NCBI GenBank assembly: GCA_963920635.1
Contig: OY987303.1
Span: 52,327,223-52,391,222, forward strand
Origin: Pseudeuparius sepicola
Lineage: Eukaryota > Arthropoda > Insecta > Coleoptera > Anthribidae
Length of the DNA: 64,000 bases
Reading direction: 5' to 3'
The notes beneath the pieces were generated by a model. It did no database searches. It was not told where the DNA came from and saw only the letters and a program-made list of their open reading frames with translations. Of this stretch, positions 47,998 through 59,163 are shown piece by piece (the first letter of the stretch is position 1; every line of letters begins with the position of its first letter). Made by a program: the position numbers and the translations under genes.

Positions 47998-49224
47998 CAG
48001 GGTGATTCAGTTCCAGTGCTCAACATGGGGATCTCGGAAACCGTAACAGATACGAAGTCGGTCAAATGGAGGCAAACTTGCGCCTTTGGGCGCCTAACAA
48101 TATGCCGTTGAGAAAGTTAAAATATTTTCATGGGTTGCTGAGATATTTACGAAAAACCGAATTTTTGAAAATTAGATTTTATTTTTTTCTGGCGCCATTT
48201 GCAATAATATTGAAAACTAAATTATACTTTTTCATTGCAACTTTTTCTGAACTACGTCATGGTATTTTTAGATTTTCGGGGCGACGTTTCGTTTTTGAGA
48301 TAGAGGGATCATCTTCATTTTTTTAAATACGGACCTGGATTTTTTATTGCATATTTCGAAATGAATCGTTGTCCTGAGTACAACGATGTATGACACATGC
48401 ATATTTTTTTCTCATTTTAGCTGCTAAAATGCACATTTACTAAGAAAAAAATTAATACGGTCCTGGACTATGCATTTTTCTCTTTTTTTTTTCAAAGCTA
48501 TTCCAATTATAACAGGTGATCATTATTTTAATACCTACTAGATTAATTATACTACATGTTTTTCGTATTTTGAAATTATTTTTTATACTTTAGGAAAATG
48601 ACAACAATAATTATTAACAATAATGCATTTTACCTAAAGTATAAAAAAGAATTTCAAAATATGACAAACATAGAGCTTTTAATCCAGTAGGTATAAAAAA
48701 TGATCACCTGTTATAATAATTGGAATAGCTTTAAAAAAAAGAGAAAAATGCATAGTCCAGGACTGTATTAATTTTTTTCGTAGTAAATGTGCATTTTGGC
48801 GGCCAAAACGAGAAAAAATATGTATGTGTGAAACATCGTTGTACTCAGGATAACGATTTATTTCGAAATATGGAATAAAAAATCCAGGTCCGTATTTAAA
48901 AAAATGAAGATGATCCCTATATCCCAAAAACGAAACGTCGCCCCTAAAATCTAAAAATACAATGACGTAGTCCATAAAAAGTTGCAATGAAAAAGTACAA
49001 CTTATTTTTCAATATTATCGCAAATAGCTCCAGAAAAAAATAAAATATAATTTTCAAAAATTCGGTTTTTCTTAAATATCTCAGCAACTCATGAAAATAT
49101 TTTAACTTTCTCAACGGCATATTGTTAGGCGCCCAAAGGCGCAAGTTTGCCTCCATTTGACCGACTTCGTATCTGTTACGGTTTCCGAGATCCCCATGTT
49201 GAGCACCGGAACTGAATCACCCTG
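47998..49224. mobile_element. 1.23-kb near-perfect foldback element
   Basis: CAGGGTGATTCAGTTCC at the left and its inverted copy at the right, TA flanks. The arms are about 600 bp each and pair almost end to end around a ~20-bp AT centre near 48610. Mirror-image frames (MEANLRLWAPNNMPLRKLKYF) occur on both strands, a consequence of the palindrome. Confidence 0.92.
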
Positions 49225-50136
49225 TATATTTCCTCTTTAGAACGACTTTTTCATGTATATTATATTTTACGTAATTTTTTGACCAGTTATAATAATATGC
49301 AAATTCTTTTAAATCACTTTCGAAAAATATTATTATACGTCGAATGGCAATCGGCTTATCCATGAAGACAAAAGAAATAAAATATGATGGACAGTAAATT
49401 ATGTTCATTATCTCATTGTCAAATAACAACATACAGGGTGGTTCCACTTTTATGGGCAAACCTTCAGAAATCTATAGACAATGTCCTAACGGCTATACAG
49501 GGCGTAAAAATTCAATTTTTTTCAGTTTTTTTTTTTTCATTATTTCTAAAGGAAGACAGCTACGACGAACATATTTGGTAGCGGGGGTCAACCATCATAT
49601 TTTTAATAAAAAATGGTACCTATGCCAGTGAAAAAGTTTTTTTCCCTTCACTAAATTTCCCAATAATTACGTTTTAAATTTTTTAGCAGAAAGAATTCAA
49701 AGTAGGACTAGGCTTTCGAAGTTTGTCACACCTACTCTACTATACTAATAAAATTTTGTCCTAAATTGTACAGGAAACGTTTTGGAAATTTTGAAAAACT
49801 AATTTTTCGCACAAGTAAAATGCTCTTTATGTAGGTTTTACGTCAAATGTTATTAAGAAAGTTGTTCACAATTAAAAACTGAGTAGTTGTGTAAAACTTG
49901 AAAACCTAGACCTACTTTGATTTTCTTCCCTTAAAAAATTTAAAACGCACAAAAATAAATAAAAAAAAAAACATTTTCCAAAAAAAATCGAGAATAGTTT
50001 TTCTTAGAATTAATTGGGAAATTTAGTGAGTGCAAAAATATTACTTTCAAGTGGCGTACCATTTTTTTATTAAAAAATAGTTGACTCCCGCATCTCCGGC
50101 ACTGGTGGAAGTAGACAGGCCGATATTTTTAATTTA
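49225..50136. other. Non-coding with a single repeat arm
   Basis: A CAGGGTGGTTCCACTTTTATG arm begins near 49435 and runs several hundred bases. No complete partner arm and no gene. Confidence 0.5.
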
Positions 50137-50385
50137 CAGTGTGGGGGATAGAAATTGTGGAATATTGCTTATATTTCTTAAAATATTCCTCATATGAAAA
50201 ACTTGTTTTAATAAAAGTGTTAGGGGAAATTATTTCCCGTTTAGTGATATCAAGCAATCTTTCGTAGCACAAAAAATGTGGTTGCCAAGGTAACCGACTT
50301 GATTTTTTTAAATGGCACAATATAAGTTTTTTGGTGAAAATTGATGGGAAACTGTCACTAACTGTCAGTTGCTTGTAATTGTGTG

Positions 50386-50555
50386 CATTGTTGCAGTAAA
50401 CGTACTTTTTTTACTCAATTTTCTGTGTACTTAAGTACCTACTTAGTAAGTTATAATGGCGCTTAAATTAAGTGAAACGGAAAGAATACAGGTTAACATA
50501 CTAAGTACTTAAGTACACAGAAAATTGAGTAAAAAAGTACGTTTAGTGCAACAAT
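50386..50555. repeat. Palindrome inside the outer foldback
   Basis: Arms CATTGTTGCA-GTAAACGTAC ... and inverted copy around an AT-rich loop, about 55-60 bp each. It borders the inner foldback. Confidence 0.75.
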
Positions 50556-50558
50556 GTA

Positions 50559-52102
50559 CAGGGTGGTCAGATAAGAATGCAAAGTGCTGTATCTCGGAAA
50601 CTATTCGTCGTAGAGACTTGCGGTAAAAAATTTTTAGAATAAAGTGGTCAAGAGAAAAACCTAGAAATTATTTTCAGATTTCCAAGATAGTCACCAGGGG
50701 GCGTAACCGCCATCTTAAACTTTTAAAGTGATTTTTCACTGAAATCCACCTAGTAGTGTTACCAAAATAATATATGCCTTCTAAAGGTAAGCTTTATTCG
50801 AGTAATTTTTAACACTTTTTGACATATCTATTAAAATAAAGTGGTGGGGAGTGATTAAATGTTTTTTTAAATAAACAGCTGTAACTCCTAAATGACTAAA
50901 CGGATTTTAACAAACTTGGTCTCGTTGGAAAAAGCATTTATTGGTCCATTAAACCCATCTTACCTGTGATATGTCTAAGTCTCAGTGATGCCGCTAGAGC
51001 GCGTTTTTTGATATAGTAACAGAAAATTGCAAAATTCTCGAAAAAATTAAATGCAATAATTTACTTTTTTTTCATAAAATGTAGTGAAATGATACTTAAA
51101 GATACATAAAAGTATACTTAGTTCAAAAAATTAAAAAAAAAACGTGTAGGGGCATAATAATCAATGCATTTAATATGCAAGTGCTAGGTAGGCAAAATAC
51201 GAAGGGTAGGCCATGGAGGAAAAACAAATGCCTAAAATCAACTTGTCAACATTGGAGCTGCTGTAATGTCCACGCATCAGCGGCTCCAACAATGCATTGA
51301 CTGTGATGGAAGACAGCTCGAGCATTTAAGGAAGCATTAGTTTTATTAAAAAAAAACATTTTCAGTTAGGAATAGGATTTTAATATTTGTTGACAAGTTG
51401 ATTTGCACTTGCATATTAAATGCATTGAGACAAATAAGAATAAATACCGGTGTAACAGCGTCTTTTTAAAATTTTATGATAAAACTAAACTTTCTTTCTT
51501 TGATATTTTCAGCTAGGGATAGGATATCGAGATACGGTTTTCACTAGCCTATTTAGGTATCAGTTCACTACATTTTTATGAAAAACAAGTAATATTATTG
51601 CATTTAATTTTTTTTCGGGATTTTTGCAATTTTCTGTTATTATATCAAAAAACGCGCTCTAGCGGCATCACTGAGACTTAGACATATCACGGGTAAGATG
51701 GATTTGATGGACCAATAAATGCTTTTTCCAACGAGACCAAGTTTGTTAAAATCCGTTTAGTCATTTAGGAGTTACAGCTGTTTATTTAAAAAAAACATTT
51801 AATCACTCCCCACCACTTTATTTTAATAGATATGTCAAAAAGTGTTAAACAAAAATTACTCGAATAAAGCTTACCTTTAAAAAGCATATATTATTTTGGT
51901 AACACTACTAGGTGGATTTCAGTGAAAAATCACTTTAAAACTTTAAGATGGCGGTTACGCCCCCTGGTGACTACCTTGGAAATCTGAAAATAATTTCTAG
52001 GTTTTTCTCTTGGCCACTTTATTCTAAAAAAATTTTACCGCAAGTCTCTACGACGAATAGTTTCCGAGATACAGCACTTTGCATTCTTATCTGACCACCC
52101 TG
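50559..52102. mobile_element. 1.54-kb inner foldback element
   Basis: CAGGGTGGTCAGATAAGAATG at the left and the inverse at the right, TA flanks. Arms of at least 500 bp are near-identical (for example TAGTTTCCGAGATACAGCAC inverted). Confidence 0.92.
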
Positions 52103-52495
52103 TACACAGTTACACAGCTAGTGACAGTTTCGCATTGTTCTGATTTTGGCATGGCTAACTTGATGTTAATAATTATTTTGATAAACATTGTTAATAGCAT
52201 AATAGGAAATTTATTTTTTTTTGTATTTTTTTCTTATGCGACCCTATTAAAATTGTATTGAATCGTATTCAGAAAGTTCCAATGTATCAATTTTCAATAA
52301 AAAAAAAATTATGCTGCCATTTAAGAAAATTAAATCGGTTACCATGGCAACCACATTTTTTGTGCTACGAAAGATTGCTTAATATCATTAAACGGGAAAT
52401 AATAATTTCCCCTAACACTTTTATTAAAACATGTTTTTGATATGAGGAATATTTTAAGAAATATAAGCAATATTCCACAATTTATATCCACATTG

Positions 52496-53094
52496 TATAG
52501 TATTTCAAACTGACCCAAATGAAAACATGAAACAAATTGAACTGTAATACCTACATGTTTATGTATTACAAGTTGGACCTTCCTGTAGTTCTGAATGCAG
52601 ATTTGGAAAATTATAGAAACAATGATGGGTGGGGTGTTTCTATAAAAAATGCTATTTTCCCCTTAATTTTCAATGCTCTATTGTTTCTTCTAATATCAGG
52701 TTGTGGGGATCAGAAATAACTCTACAACTTTCGTATGGAAAGTTTTCCTAACTCGAAAAATAAGGATTCTAAGGATGGTGCAAAGTGTACGAGAACACCC
52801 TGTACATCTCCTGTATATCTAAAGAGTAAACTAATTTTGATTGTATTTTTCACTTTTTTCTCAATTTCATGGACTACAATCTATCGACTTAGTAAAAAAA
52901 GTAATTGCGTTGTTGTAACTGTTTTCGGAGGAATCATCAAAATATCGACCGCGACAAACAATCTCCGCCATCAACGACTGCAAAATCCCCAAGATAGAGA
53001 ACGATCTCGGGATGCGGCGCAACCTTGGGCGAAAGTACGTCCACACCGGAGCATAGTGAAATTGGTAATGGCAAAGATTTTAACTACCTAAAGC
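52496..53094. other. Upstream region of the secreted protein gene
   Basis: Contains a repeat end AACACCCTGTACA near 52794, then about 250 bp of less AT-rich sequence leading to the TATA box, which probably includes the proximal promoter. The 118-codon frame at 52735-53091 is unlike any family I know. Confidence 0.5.
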
Positions 53095-53125
53095 TATAAA
53101 TATCAGAGGGGCTTGATACATCAGT
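53095..53125 (+). promoter_or_regulatory. TATA box and initiator of the secreted protein gene
   Basis: TATAAATA at 53095-53102 and the arthropod initiator TCAGT at 53121-53125 have standard spacing (TATA to initiator A is 28 bp). This predicts a start at 53123 and a 62-nt 5' UTR before the ATG. Confidence 0.8.
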
Positions 53126-53184
53126 GCACTCGCTATTTAGTCGTTTCTGTGATTTGTGCTCTCGTTTAACCAAACATAGGAAAC

Positions 53185-53196
53185 ATGAAGCTACTG
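53185..53196 (+). CDS. Secreted protein exon 1 (ATG AAG CTA CTG)
   Basis: Four codons (MKLL) followed by the donor GTATGT. A tiny first coding exon holding the start of the signal peptide is common in insect cuticle-type genes. The ATG is the first after the predicted start site and has a good AAAC context. Confidence 0.85.
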
Positions 53197-56100
53197 GTAT
53201 GTTGACGCGCAATTAGTTTCGTCGAGAAGTTCGAAATATCGAAAAATTTTCAGGTGCTTTTATCGATATGCATTTGCTCAACCCAAGTCAGATCAGACGC
53301 CGGTGTCAGCAAAGAAGGCCAGTCGAAGTTAAGTTCCAGTAGCGCGAATTCGTTGTCAGCACCTCAGAAAGTGGAGTACCAATATCAGAACCTTCCGAAA
53401 TATAATTACCAGAACATCTACCAACCAGTACAACAACTGCCTCAACAACAGCAACAGAGCCATTTCCAGTATGTCATTCCACAAGGTCCAGCTCAACCGG
53501 CACCCCAACAATATGAAGTAAGGATTTATGTTTAAAATGTACCCGGGGTTTTACACTTTTTATATCCAGTGCTGAATTTTCTAAGGTTTCTACATTCGAA
53601 AAATTGCCCTATTACGTAGGTTTTACGACAAAATCTTAGTAAGGAAACTTGTTCAGAATCAAAAACTGAGTAGTTGTGCAAAATTTCAAAAGCCTAGACC
53701 TACTTTGATTTTCTTCTGCCAAAGAATTTAATACGCTGTCTTCTTTTAGGAAAAATAAAAGACAACTTTAAAATATTTCAATTTGACATATAACGAAAAC
53801 CGTTAGGATTTCGATACATGTTTATAAAAAAATCTACTTATTTTGAAGTTTTCTATACCTACCTTGTTGAAGTTTTGCCCATATAAGTTGATAAAGAGGA
53901 AGAGGTGTATTTTCGTGCAAATTATATACAGGGTGAGTTTTTTTCGATGCCCACTATGGGGATCTCGGAAACTAGCAGAGCTAGGACAAAGGTTAAATGG
54001 GGAAAGAATTGCAGTTTTGAATGCCCAATCTAATGCCCCTTTTGGATTTTTAAAAAAGTTCATGGCTCACTAGATATTTTGAAAAGAGTGATTTTTGGCT
54101 ATTTCATCAGATCTCTGTAGCTCCGTTATTTTTGATTATACCTACAGAAAAACTGTAGAGACAAAAATTGTAAATAATTTTGGGCTTAATAAGATAATCT
54201 AATCTAATTTTTTATGTTGTTTGTTCTTTTTGAGATATGACATAAACTTGTTGTAAATCATAGTGCCTTATCAAATCGGCCATTTTTTGAGCTTTCCAAA
54301 AATATAATACTCGGCATAGTTATTATCAAAAATATAATAGCTATGGCTAATTTTCTGATTTTTTTAAATTTTCACATAGTCAGCCATGGAATATTTTCAT
54401 AATTACGTTCTATTTTATAATTAGCCACAGCCCACTATGATTTACATTAAGAAAAACACAAGTTTATGTCATATCTCAAAAAGCACAAACAACATAAAAA
54501 AATTAGATTAGATTATCTTATTAAGCCCAAAATTATTAACAATTTTTGTCTCTAGAGTTTTTCTGTACAATCAAAAATAACGGAGCTACAGAGATCTGAT
54601 GAAATAGCAAAAAATCACTATTTTCAAAATATCTAGTGAGCCATGAACTTTTTTAAGAATCCAAAAGGGGCATTAGATTGAGCATTCAAAACTGCAATTC
54701 TTTCCCCATTTAACCTTTGTTCTAGCTCTGCTAGTTTCCGAGATTCCCATAGTGGGCATCGAAAAAACTCACCCTGTATAAGTTGGACCACCCCGTATAC
54801 GAAATTTTTGACAGTTCAAAACTTGAGAACCAGATAGATATACTCTCAGGACATTGGCAACAACGATAAAATTGAAGCAATCAGTTGTAAAACACCATTT
54901 TGAAATACAAAATTTTATTTTGAACAAAAAAGGCCTTGTGAACAAGGGTCCGGAGATGCTTTATAAAAAAGATACAGGGTGTTAAAGTTTATTTTTTAAT
55001 GTTTTTTTAATAATATCTCAAAAACGACAAATGATTTTTACTTTAAATTCGATACACAGTATTCTGGTATAAAATGCAAGCTACCAGCGTTTTGCTGGTT
55101 TTGCATAACCAGTGGCGTATGGGAAGATAGGATACGCCCCCTTTTTAAAAATAAGTTCTACACCAATGGGTTTTTGTTAAACTTCACAACATTTTTTAAT
55201 TGCCCATTCATTTTCACATAAAAATTTTCTCTTGTCCTTAAACTACTGGATTTTGAGCAAACAAAGCAAGTCCAAGTTACTGCAAAGAATAAATGATAAC
55301 TTATTGAATGTTTTCAACTCTGTATTTAAAAACGTCACATTTTGGGGCCTATAAACACTTTATTGTTATTTAGGTGCAAAAAATCCATTGCCAAGTTTGA
55401 AAGAAATAGGTTTTTTTATTTTTTTTATTTAGTTTGAAATATTGAGTCAATTTTTTCAATTATTTTATTAATTTGTCCATGGCCTTCAAACATTGACAAT
55501 AAATTGTTTGCATCGATGGAGTAAAAAAGTGCTTATACACACGTAGGCCCCAAAATGTGTCGCTTTTAAATATCCATTCCGGAAATTATCAATTTTTCTG
55601 AGCAGCTACTTGGATTTGCTGTTTGCTCAAAATCCAGAAGTTTTAGATTAAATTGATAAGAGACATTTTTTATTTAGAAATGAATCTGCAATTCAAAAAC
55701 GCTGTTGGATTTACAAAAGAATCAAATTTAAAGTTAATATCATTTGTGGTTTTTTAGATATTATAAAAAATACGCTTATAAAATAAACTTTAAGACCCTG
55801 TATCCTTTTTATAAAGCATCTTCGGACCCATGTTCACATTAACTTTTTTTGTTCAAAATAAAACATCTTATCGTTTATTTAAAAATAATTGTGGTTTACA
55901 ACTGGGGCACCCTGTATAATTTAGTTTTATATAGATATTTAGGTAACTTTTACATTCAGGAATATAGGTATAAATTATCCGTTTTTACTACTTTTCATAA
56001 AATACGAGATTTAAAAAAATTATTGTTGGATTTGGAATAAACAAAAGAATCTAGAGTGGCCAAGTGATATTTACTGAGGGGTAAAACCGAAAGTCGGATA

Positions 56101-57534
56101 TGGTTAAAAGTATTCTTAGTGTTCATTATACCTACTCAATAAAAACTATTGCCATCCAAAAATAAAACTTTTATTACTTTTGAAAAACTGTTTTTAAGTA
56201 ATTTTTTGACTATGCCCCTGTACATAAATGTTGGAAATTTCTCTAGTGACACTTTTTCATTTTTTTGTTGATTTTCAGTTTTGGTATCTAAATTTCTTAG
56301 TTTACTACTACATTACCTACTAAATGGTTATCTACATTTTTGCAAAATTATCATGTTAATACGAATTTTAGTTTTAATTTGTGCTAAATTCTTAGCAAAG
56401 AGAATAATAGAGGGTGATAGAAAAGGCAATGCATTGGCCTTTGACTAAAATAATCTGACTTTTCTTATGCCATTTTCATTTCGACACTTCTTCACAATAC
56501 ACACTTTTAAAACTATTTTATTAATAACTCCTAATGTTTTTTCACATATTTAGTCGAATTTGCAATAGATTTGTTTGTTACATATACGTTTGTATAATTT
56601 TGTACACTTTGATCCCCTAAACTTTTTTCTATGTACGATTATGGTTTAAATTAGGTAATCATTTTTTAAATCCAGCAGTTATTTAGGTATTTTAATTATT
56701 GAAATATTAAGGGTAAAGAATAGAGGGTGTTATTCAAGGAAATTATTCATTTCCTTGATATATATTTATGTAACAAATTAAATTTACTTTATTTACCCTT
56801 GTATAATTTTGATTTAGAGATTGGTTTACCTACAATATAATATTTCATCATATTTGGCTATTTTCTTTATTTTGAGCTTAGCAGTCTTAGAACCTCCAAA
56901 CAAATTTGTGGGTGTGCCAGGGCTGTAGGTAGGTAGGGTTGGGGGTTCAGTTACCTGGCATTTAAACAGTTTGTGGTTCACATTTCTAAAAATTTCGCCT
57001 GCTGTGTATTTTGGTAAACAATCGCCTTAAAACAGTATATATTATAGGCATGACTTTTTTCTACTAGAATTTATGTGCCGCAAAAATTGTATACACCATA
57101 AGTACTTGATTCAGGTTTTGATGCTTTTAATTAGTTTCTTAGAATTTTTTCCATTGTTTAAACTGTTTAATCTTGAAATATTGAAAAATCAAGTTATTAA
57201 TAAAAGTCGTTTTGTAAAATTCAACTTTAACAACCTGTATTCTGAAGTATAGAGTAATCTAAATGACAAATGGCATAAGAAAAGTCAAGGATCTGTGGTC
57301 AATGGATTGACCTAGTTCTTTGTAGCACCCCGTATAATAAGAACTAATCTATTAGTGGACTTAGGAGGAAATCGGTTTTCAGGTTAGCAGGAACCGACTG
57401 ATACAAGCTCACCAAGCACCCCAACCGACCGCTATGATCATAATCGCCCAACCTGCCTTCGTCCCAGCAAACATGTTGTATGGCAACATCGCTCAACAGT
57501 TGTTGCACTTTTTCCAGACCAATCCACAGGCAAG
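53185..57534 (+). CDS. Secreted Q/P/Y-rich (cuticular or secretory) protein, 3' incomplete
   Basis: Exons 53185-53196, 53254-53517 and 57383-57534 join in frame (phases 0,0, then open at phase 2) and give at least 142 residues. The start MKLLVLLSICICSTQV is a typical signal peptide, with likely cleavage just before or after RSDA. The mature part has a Ser-rich stretch, then YQYQNLPKYNYQNIYQPVQQLPQQQQQ, then QGPAQPAPQQYE. Exon 3 is more hydrophobic: PTAMIIIAQPAFVPANMLYGNIAQQLLHFFQTNPQAR. The composition, short first coding exon ending right after MKLL, and TATA promoter are usual for insect extracellular or cuticle-associated proteins. There is no chitin-binding Rebers-Riddiford motif, so the name stays generic. 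The last exon ends at GTAAGA without a stop codon, and no continuation was recognised before 64000. Confidence 0.8.
53254..53517 (+). CDS. Secreted protein exon 2
   Basis: Eighty-eight codons from the rest of the signal peptide (VLLSICICSTQV) to QQYE. The acceptor TTTTCAG is 57 bp after exon 1; the donor is GTAAGG in phase 0. Rich in Gln, Tyr, Pro and Ser, with a five-Gln run. Confidence 0.85.
53929..54776. mobile_element. 848-bp foldback element in intron 2 of the secreted protein gene
   Basis: CAGGGTGAG start, CTCACCCTG end, TA flanks. Arms about 380 bp. It shares a sub-terminal GGGGATCTCGGAAAC motif with the 47998-49224 element, indicating one family. Confidence 0.9.
54884..55914. mobile_element. 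Foldback element with palindromic flanks
   Basis: An inner element 54975-55800 (CAGGGTGTTAAAG ... CTTTAAGACCCTG) lies within longer inverted sequence that extends to CACCCTG at 55914. Inner arms carry TTTTGGGGCCTA inverted. Confidence 0.75.
57383..57534 (+). CDS. Secreted protein exon 3 (last exon seen)
   Basis: Acceptor GTTTTCAG at 57382, open in phase 0: VSRNRLIQAHQAPQPTAMIIIAQPAFVPANML through LLHFFQTNPQAR, then donor GTAAGA. Codon use and composition differ sharply from the AT-rich surroundings, which supports a real exon. At least one further exon is needed. Confidence 0.75.
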
Positions 57535-57727
57535 GTAAGAATGCGACGATTTATATACAAAGAAAATTTTCAGTTGTTATGAAATTTGTTTCATAAGAGA
57601 ATTTTTAGAGCGAAAACCAACCAACATGCGATGTTGATTTGATGCATGCACAATATCGATTTTTAAACTATTACAAGTTCTTGAATAATAAAAACGAAAT
57701 TAATGCTATAAGAATATACATGCTATA
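57535..57727. other. Start of intron 3 of the secreted protein gene
   Basis: AT-rich; no exon supported. Confidence 0.4.
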
Positions 57728-58590
57728 CAGTGTGGTCATTTAAGTGTCCAACATATGGGACTTTTTTTTTATTAATTGCACAACCAAAATACAGATATAG
57801 CCGAAAGTTGATGCATGTTCCATAATCTTATTAGGTGCACTTAGAATGGTTGCAAGTTAAACAGCATACAGCATAGGTAAAAAAATATAAAAATTGTACA
57901 AGAGTAAAGTACCTTATTTCAAAAAATTAAGCAAAATGTTATTAAAAAAAGTTGTTTAGAATTAAAAGGTATGCCTAAATACCAAAACATAGCCTCCTAA
58001 GAAAAAAATTTTTTTCGTCAATTAATTTCTAGTTTCTTAATAAACATTTAAAATAAAAATTTTACACTTTAACTGAGTTTTTTAATATAGGTACACATTA
58101 TCATTACTAATGTTTTACCTTGTTCAGAAGAATTTTTGCGAAATTTTTAATTTTTCTTTAATATCGTTGCAACAAACATGAAGTTTGTGATTCCCTAAAA
58201 AAATAAAAATCTAAGTTAATTTTACAAATATGCCTGAATTCGAACAAAGTTATGCGAATTCGATTTAATTTTGATTGATTTATGAAATTGTTTAGGGTGA
58301 ATATTAAAACAAAATTTTTTTTTGAAGATTATTAATGTTTTTCAAAATATATATATATATATTTTTCTTAGGAGGCCATGTCTTGGTGTTTAGGCACAAC
58401 TTTTTTAATAACATTTTGCTGAATTTTTTGAAATAATGGTACTTTACTCTTGTACAATTTTTATATTTTTTGACCTACCCTGTATGCTGTTTGACTTGCA
58501 ACCATTCTAAGTGCGCCTAATATGATTATCGAACATATACCAACTTTCGGGAACATTTGTATTTTCGTTGTGAAATTATCGTTACACTTA
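57728..58590. mobile_element. Paralogue of the 45905-47577 foldback, without the hAT insert
   Basis: Left end CAGTGTGGTCATTTAAGTGT after TA. Both arms are present, with a ~150-bp central segment where the other copy has hAT sequence. The right tip is degraded. Confidence 0.8.
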
Positions 58591-58764
58591 AGAAATGTTG
58601 CTTAGTTAAAATAAAACGAGTTTTATTGTCTTTATATTATAAAAGCATTAGAAACGACAAATTTCAGCTTCAAACAGTAGAACTCAATATTTGTGACTGG
58701 GCGGAGTGTAAATCAGTGAACAGCGAAATTGTATACATCAAGTGAAATTAGGTACTTATATGTA

Positions 58765-59163
58765 CAGTGAGCACGTAAAGATTGGAATAAATTCGGTAAA
58801 ATGTTGTACTCTGCGATTAAAAAAACCGCTTCGACACGTCCAACATAATTTTGAAAGGCCCATATTTTGACATATTTGTCGTTCTTGTGACGTCATTACA
58901 TTACTAACCAAGCTTAATAATATAATATGTTAAATTTATGATAAAAAATTGTTATGTAATGTATTATTATTATTTGCGTTCCGATAAAAGAAAAGTGCGT
59001 TCTTTTAAATAACGTTATCAAAAATAGCGGTTGCCATATAAAAAAAATAGATGACGTCATAGCTTGGTTAGTTGGCTTGGTTAGTTGGACGTGTCGAAGC
59101 GTTTCTTTTAATTGCACAGTACAATATTTTACCGAATTTATTCCAACCTTTACGTGCTCGCTG
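58765..59163. mobile_element. 399-bp Tc1/mariner-type foldback MITE
   Basis: CAGTGAGCACGTAAAG start, inverse at the end, TA flanks, ~90-bp arms with few differences (AATAAATTCGGTAAAAT, CTTCGACACGTCCAAC). Confidence 0.9.

Larger units (their letters stand above)
50137..52495. mobile_element. 2.36-kb outer foldback hosting another foldback
   Basis: Left end CAGTGTGGGGGATAGAAATTG, right end its diverged inverted copy, TA flanks. Arms 50137-50350 and 52265-52495 pair. The centre is split by the element at 50559-52102. Confidence 0.85.
53518..57382 (+). other. Intron 2 of the secreted protein gene (3.9 kb), foldback-rich
   Basis: Contains a single repeat arm (53590-53800) and two large foldback elements (53929-54776; 54884-55914). 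The rest, 55920-57380, is AT-rich and I see no exon in it. Confidence 0.75.

Noticed and set aside
48066..48326. Frame repeated on the minus strand at 48944-49156
   Set aside because: The two similar proteins result from the palindromic arms of a foldback element, not a duplicated gene.
52735..53091. 118-codon open frame upstream of the secreted protein gene
   Set aside because: It runs across a repeat terminus (AACACCCTGTACA) and stops just before the TATA box. No family resemblance and no splice or start context.
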